From: Mycolicibacterium hassiacum DSM 44199
GTDB lineage: Bacteria; Actinomycetota; Actinomycetes; Mycobacteriales; Mycobacteriaceae
NCBI RefSeq assembly: GCF_900603025.1
Contig: NZ_LR026975.1
Span: 1,798,001 to 1,862,000 of the forward strand
Direction of reading: 5' to 3'
Length of the DNA stretch: 64,000 nucleotides
The position numbers were made by a program, and so were the translations under genes. Shown piece after piece: positions 59,986 to 64,000 of the stretch (positions are counted from its first letter, which is position 1; the number at the start of each line of letters is the position of its first letter). The notes beneath the pieces are model-generated. The model was not told where the DNA came from. It made no database searches and saw only the letters and a program-made list of their open reading frames with translations.

Positions 59986-60806
59986 ACACCGACGTCCAGC
60001 CCGCGGAGCAGACCCAACCGAGCGGTTTCCAGGTTCGGCTGACGAACTTCGAGGGACCGTTCGACCTGCTGCTGCAGCTGATCTTCGCGCACCGGCTGGA
60101 CGTCACCGAGGTGGCGCTGCACGAGGTCACCGACGAGTTCATCGCCTACACCAAGTCCATCGGTCCGCAGCTTCCGCTCGAGGAGACCACCGCGTTCCTC
60201 GTGGTGGCCGCCACGCTGCTGGATCTCAAGGCGGCGCGGCTGCTGCCGGCCGGTGAGGTCCACGACGAGGAGGACCTGGCGCTGCTGGAGGTCCGCGACC
60301 TGCTGTTCGCCCGGCTGCTGCAGTACCGCGCGTTCAAACACATCGCGGAGATGTTCGCCGAGCTCGAGGCCGCCGCGCTGCGCAGCTACCCGCGGTCGGT
60401 GTCGCTGGAGGAGCGCTACCAGCAGCTGCTGCCCGAGGTGATGCTCGGGGTGGACGCCAAGGCGTTCGCCGAGATCGCCGCGGCCGCGTTCCGGCCCCGG
60501 CCGGTGCCCACGGTGCGCACCGATCACCTGCACGAGCCGACGGTGTCGGTGCCCGAGCAGGTCGGTAATCTGATGGCATTGCTGGAGAAGCGCGGCGTCG
60601 GGCAGTGGGCCACATTCCGCGAGCTGGTGGCCGACTGTGCCACGCCGATCGAGATCGTCGGACGGTTCCTGGCGCTGCTCGAGCTGTACCGAGCCCGCGC
60701 AGTAGCATTCGAACAACCAGAACCGCTTGGTGTGCTCCAGATTTCGTGGACCGGGGAACGGCCCACGGCAAAGCATCTCGCGGTGGAAGAAGACCCGTAT
60801 GACTGA
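59982..60806 (+). CDS. scpA: Condensin kleisin subunit ScpA
   Basis: A 274-residue kleisin that links SMC heads. FQVRLTNFEGPFDLLLQLIFAHRLDVTEVAL is the conserved N-terminal domain that binds the SMC neck, and the C-terminal winged helix ends with TFRELVADCATPIEIVGRFLALLELYRARAVAF. GTG start overlaps parA; ATG of scpB lies inside its end. Confidence 0.94.
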   Translation: MNTDVQPAEQTQPSGFQVRLTNFEGPFDLLLQLIFAHRLDVTEVALHEVTDEFIAYTKSIGPQLPLEETTAFLVVAATLLDLKAARLLPAGEVHDEEDLALLEVRDLLFARLLQYRAFKHIAEMFAELEAAALRSYPRSVSLEERYQQLLPEVMLGVDAKAFAEIAAAAFRPRPVPTVRTDHLHEPTVSVPEQVGNLMALLEKRGVGQWATFRELVADCATPIEIVGRFLALLELYRARAVAFEQPEPLGVLQISWTGERPTAKHLAVEEDPYD

Positions 60807-61731
60807 CGCCAACCACGAGCCCGTCGCGACCGAGCACCGCGACGAGGCGCCGACCGCCGGCCTCGACGCCGATCCTGCCCCGGCGGCCCCCGGGGCGGTG
60901 CAAACCGCTGGTGGCGACGGGTCCGTCAGTGTCACCGCCGAAGAGTACCCGGGCGAGCCGCCGGTCGTCCCCGAGCCGGAGAGCCACGCACCCGACGGCG
61001 CGCAGCCGCTGTCGGAGCCGGGGGAGACACAGACCCCACCGCCCGCGGCCGGCCAACCCGCACCGGCGCTCGACGACGCGGAACTCACCGCGGTGCTCGA
61101 GGCGTTACTGCTGGTGGTGGACACCCCGGCGACGGTCGAGCAGCTGGCCGCGGCCACCGAGCAGCCCGCCGAGCGCATCGCGGCGCGGCTGCGTGCGATG
61201 TCCGAGGAACTCGCGGCCCGCGACAGCGGCATCGACCTGCGGGAGGCCGGCGGCGGCTGGCGCCTGTACACCCGGGCACGCTACGCGCCCTATGTGGAGC
61301 GGCTGTTGCTCGACGGCGCCCGCTCCAAACTCACCCGGGCGGCGCTGGAGACGCTCGCGGTGGTGGCCTACCGGCAGCCGGTCACCCGGGCGCGGGTGAG
61401 CGCGGTGCGCGGCGTCAACTGCGATGCAGTGATGCGAACCCTGGTGGCGCGCGGGCTCATCCGCGAGGCGGGCGTGGACCCGGACACCGGGGCCACGACG
61501 TTCGCGACCACCGAGCTGTTTCTGGAGCGGCTCGGGCTGTCGTCGCTGGCCGAACTGCCCGACATCGCGCCGCTGCTGCCCGATGTGGACGTCATCGACG
61601 ACATCAGCGAAAGCCTCGACGACGAACCGCACTTCCGCAAGCTCGGCGGCGCCCGGTCCGCCGACGCCGAAGCCGATACCGACGGGGAGTCCGCGAGCTC
61701 GTTCGACGTGGATGAAGACTCCGATGACTGA
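60799..61731 (+). CDS. scpB: Condensin subunit ScpB
   Basis: A 310-residue protein. The first ~90 residues are Ala/Pro/Glu-rich and surely disordered; the conserved part starts near 95 with ELTAVLEALLLVVDTPATVEQLAAAT, the first of two winged helices, followed by RAALETLAVVAYRQPVTRARVSAVRGVNCDAVMRTLVARGLI. The tail (~265-310) is Asp/Glu/Ser-rich. ScpB dimers clamp ScpA. ATG overlaps the scpA end by 8 nt. Confidence 0.93.
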   Translation: MTDANHEPVATEHRDEAPTAGLDADPAPAAPGAVQTAGGDGSVSVTAEEYPGEPPVVPEPESHAPDGAQPLSEPGETQTPPPAAGQPAPALDDAELTAVLEALLLVVDTPATVEQLAAATEQPAERIAARLRAMSEELAARDSGIDLREAGGGWRLYTRARYAPYVERLLLDGARSKLTRAALETLAVVAYRQPVTRARVSAVRGVNCDAVMRTLVARGLIREAGVDPDTGATTFATTELFLERLGLSSLAELPDIAPLLPDVDVIDDISESLDDEPHFRKLGGARSADAEADTDGESASSFDVDEDSDD

Positions 61732-62461
61732 AGGCGTGCGTTTGCAGAAGGTGTTGTCGCAGGCCGGAGTCGCCTCGCGGCGGGTCGCCGAGCAGATGAT
61801 CGTCGACGGCCGCGTCGAGGTCGACGGCGAAGTGGTCACCGAACTCGGCACCCGGGTCGACCCGGCGAGATCGGTGATCCGCGTCGACGGGGCGCGGATC
61901 AGTGTCGACGACGCCCTGGTGCATCTGGCGATCAACAAACCCAAGGGCATGCACTCGACGATGTCCGACGACCGGGGCCGGCCGTGCATCGGTGACCTGG
62001 TCGAACAGCGGGTGCGGGGCAACAAGAAGCTCTTCCACGTGGGCCGGCTCGACGCCGACACCGAAGGACTGATGCTGCTGACCAACGACGGCGAACTGGC
62101 GCACCGGCTCATGCACCCCTCCTTCGAGGTACCCAAGACCTACATCGCCACCGTCGACGGTTCGGTGCCGCGCGGGCTGGGCCGTACACTGCGCGCCGGG
62201 GTGGAATTGGACGACGGGCTGGCGAAGGTGGACGATTTCGCGGTGGTCGACAGGGTTCCGGGCAAGACGCTGGTGCGGGTCACGCTGCACGAGGGCCGCA
62301 ACCGGATCGTGCGGCGCATGCTGGCCGCCGCCGGGTTCCCGGTGCGCGAGCTGGTGCGCACCGCGATAGGTTCGGTGCAGCTGGGGGCCCAGCGCCCGGG
62401 CAGCATCCGCAGGCTCAACCAGAAGGAGCTGGGCGAACTGTACAAGGCGGTCGGCCTGTGA
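61724..62461 (+). CDS. rluB: 23S rRNA pseudouridine synthase (RluB type)
   Basis: A 245-residue RsuA-family enzyme. N-terminal S4 domain ([32 protein letters not shown]) and catalytic [10 protein letters not shown] with the nucleophilic Asp. By family it modifies U2605 of 23S. ATG at 61724 overlaps the scpB end; ATG at 61712 would add four residues. Matches Rv1711. Confidence 0.93.
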   Translation: MTEGVRLQKVLSQAGVASRRVAEQMIVDGRVEVDGEVVTELGTRVDPARSVIRVDGARISVDDALVHLAINKPKGMHSTMSDDRGRPCIGDLVEQRVRGNKKLFHVGRLDADTEGLMLLTNDGELAHRLMHPSFEVPKTYIATVDGSVPRGLGRTLRAGVELDDGLAKVDDFAVVDRVPGKTLVRVTLHEGRNRIVRRMLAAAGFPVRELVRTAIGSVQLGAQRPGSIRRLNQKELGELYKAVGL

Positions 62462-63138
62462 GCGTGACGATCGCGGTGGACGGCCCGGCCGGCACCGGAA
62501 AAAGTTCGGTATCAAGGGGTCTGGCCCGCGCCCTGGGCGCGCGCTACCTCGACACCGGTGCGATGTACCGCATCGTGACGCTGGCGGTACTGCGCGCCGG
62601 GGTGGATCCCGCCGATGCGTCGGCCGTCGCGGACGTGGCCCGCGACACCGTGCTGTCGGTCGGCTACGACCCCGACGAGGACAAGGCCTACCTCGGATCC
62701 GAGGACGTCTCGCGCGAGATCCGCGGTGAGGCCGTCACCCGCGCGGTGTCGGCGGTGTCGGCGGTGCCGGCGGTGCGGGCCCGGCTTGTCGAGCTGCAAC
62801 GCGAATTGGCCTCCGGCCCGGGCAGCGTCGTCGTCGAAGGGCGCGACATCGGCACCGTGGTGCTGCCCGATGCCGACCTGAAGATCTACCTGACCGCTTC
62901 GGCCGAGGAGCGGGCACGGCGGCGCAACGCCCAGAACGTGGCCGCCGGGCTGCCCGACGACTACGAGACGGTGCTGGCCGACGTGCGGCGCCGAGACCAC
63001 CTGGACTCCACCCGGCCGACCTCCCCGCTGCGGGCCGCCGAGGACGCCGTGGTGGTCGACACCAGCGACATGACCCAGGAGCAGGTGGTCGAACACCTCA
63101 CCCGGTTGGTCGCCGAACGGACGGGTGTGCAGCGATGA
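62458..63138 (+). CDS. cmk: Cytidylate kinase
   Basis: A 226-residue kinase for CMP and dCMP. Walker A is G-P-A-G-T-G-K-S-S at 9-17. [22 protein letters not shown] and [32 protein letters not shown] are the CMP-binding and lid regions. GTG start overlaps rluB, and the stop overlaps der. Confidence 0.96.
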   Translation: MSVTIAVDGPAGTGKSSVSRGLARALGARYLDTGAMYRIVTLAVLRAGVDPADASAVADVARDTVLSVGYDPDEDKAYLGSEDVSREIRGEAVTRAVSAVSAVPAVRARLVELQRELASGPGSVVVEGRDIGTVVLPDADLKIYLTASAEERARRRNAQNVAAGLPDDYETVLADVRRRDHLDSTRPTSPLRAAEDAVVVDTSDMTQEQVVEHLTRLVAERTGVQR

Positions 63139-64000
63139 GCGACGGAACCTGGGTGGACGAAAGCGACTGGGAGATCGGCTACGACGCCGACGAGGTCGCC
63201 GAAGCGGTCGCCGAGGCCGAGACCCCGCCGGTGGTGGCCGTCGTCGGCCGGCCCAACGTCGGCAAGTCGACGCTGGTGAACCGGATCCTGGGCCGCCGCG
63301 AGGCGGTGGTGCAGGATGTGCCGGGCGTGACCCGCGACCGGGTGTCCTACGACGCGTCCTGGGGGGACCGCCGGTTCATCCTGCAGGACACCGGCGGATG
63401 GGAGCCCGACGCCAAAGGGTTGCAGCAGCTGGTGGCCGAGCAGGCCGCGGTGGCGATGCGCACCGCCGACGTGATCATCTTCGTCGTGGACGCCACGGTG
63501 GGCGCGACGATCGCCGACGAGGCCGCGGCCAAGATACTGCAGCGCTCGGGTAAGCCGGTTTTCCTGGCGGCCAACAAGATCGACAACGATCGCGCCGAGG
63601 CCGACGCCGCGGTGTTGTGGAATCTGGGGCTGGGGGAGCCGCACCCGATCAGCGCGATGCACGGCCGCGGGGTGGCGGATCTACTCGACCACGTCACCGA
63701 GGCGCTGCCCCCGGTGCGCAAACCCGTCGGCGGCGGTACCGGACCCCGTCGGGTCGCGCTGGTCGGCAAACCCAACGTCGGCAAGAGTTCGTTGCTGAAT
63801 CGCCTTGCCGGAGACCAGGTTTCAGTGGTCCACGATGTCGCCGGCACCACCGTCGACCCGGTCGACTCGTTGATCGAGCTGGGCGGCAAGACCTGGCGGT
63901 TCGTCGACACCGCGGGATTGCGCCGCAAGGTCGCCCATGCCCGCGGCCACGAGTTCTACGCCTCGGTACGCACCCGCGGCGCGATCGACGCGGCCGAGGT
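63135..64000 (+). CDS. der: GTPase Der (EngA), 3' end beyond the window
   Basis: The first ~288 residues of a two-domain ribosome-assembly GTPase. G domain 1 has GRPNVGKST at 38-46, DTGGWE and NKID; G domain 2 begins [22 protein letters not shown], with a GTTVDPVDS switch I and DTAGLRRK. The ~30-residue acidic N-terminal extension is typical of actinobacteria. The gene is open at the window edge, and the KH-like C-terminal domain is missing only because the sequence stops. Confidence 0.95.
   Translation, partial: MSDGTWVDESDWEIGYDADEVAEAVAEAETPPVVAVVGRPNVGKSTLVNRILGRREAVVQDVPGVTRDRVSYDASWGDRRFILQDTGGWEPDAKGLQQLVAEQAAVAMRTADVIIFVVDATVGATIADEAAAKILQRSGKPVFLAANKIDNDRAEADAAVLWNLGLGEPHPISAMHGRGVADLLDHVTEALPPVRKPVGGGTGPRRVALVGKPNVGKSSLLNRLAGDQVSVVHDVAGTTVDPVDSLIELGGKTWRFVDTAGLRRKVAHARGHEFYASVRTRGAIDAAE

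Overview
The window is chromosomal DNA of a fast-growing mycobacterium (Mycolicibacterium type). Three things point there. The gene order uvrA end-lysX-infC-rpmI-rplT-tsnR-pheST-argCJBDFRGH, then tyrS, then Rv1691 to Rv1713 homologues, is the order of the M. tuberculosis chromosome around Rv1638-Rv1713. An rRNA operon lies directly after tyrS, which is the rrnB position of rapid growers. The 16S gene has the short helix-18 version of rapid growers. GTG starts are common and many genes overlap by ATGA or GTGA. No prophage, insertion sequence, CRISPR array or tRNA gene was found.

Layout. 1-6135: a uvrA tail, then minus-strand genes for a nitroreductase, an AlkZ-like winged-helix protein, a small unknown protein, the two-domain LysX and a DUF1844 protein. 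6142-8364: infC-rpmI-rplT-tsnR behind a long leader with a terminator-like hairpin; infC starts with ATC. 8412-10753: minus-strand acyl-CoA dehydrogenase and an MpaB-like protein. 10969-15419: a class III adenylate cyclase and pheST. 15495-23869: the complete arginine operon argCJBDFRGH behind two overlapping ARG boxes. 23954-26075: a small secreted protein and an ABC-F protein on the minus strand.

26216-35032 is the accessory centrepiece: eleven tightly overlapping genes, phnD-C-E-F-G-H-I-J-K-L-M, encoding phosphonate import, a GntR/UTRA regulator and carbon-phosphorus lyase. The cluster is bounded by a palindromic operator at the front and a 9-bp hairpin terminator at the back. It sits between homologues of Rv1668c/Rv1667c and Rv1683, where M. 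tuberculosis carries pks genes. Its PhnL has lost almost all ABC ATPase motifs except Walker A, and its PhnK carries a four-cysteine knuckle. phnN and phnP are not in the window.

35143-40904: a fused hydrolase/acyl-activating protein, a secreted protein, a Trm112-like protein, mpg and tyrS. 40982-46530: an rRNA operon with promoter, leader, 16S, spacer, 23S, 5S and a 12-bp-stem terminator. 46713-58136: TPR protein, glycerol-3-phosphate phosphatase homologue, a 58-residue protein, tlyA, nadK, recN, steA, mctB, pyrG, a Nudix hydrolase and xerD. 58211-58969: a minus-strand O-methyltransferase. 59066-64000: a possible leader peptide, then parA-scpA-scpB-rluB-cmk-der, all overlapping; der runs off the end.

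Regulatory signals readable from sequence include several TANNNT boxes 6-7 nt upstream of a start codon, suggesting leaderless mRNAs for lysX, the cyclase, pheS, mpg and the parA leader. Others are the ARG boxes, a PhnF-type operator, and inverted repeats upstream of the MpaB-like and TPR genes.
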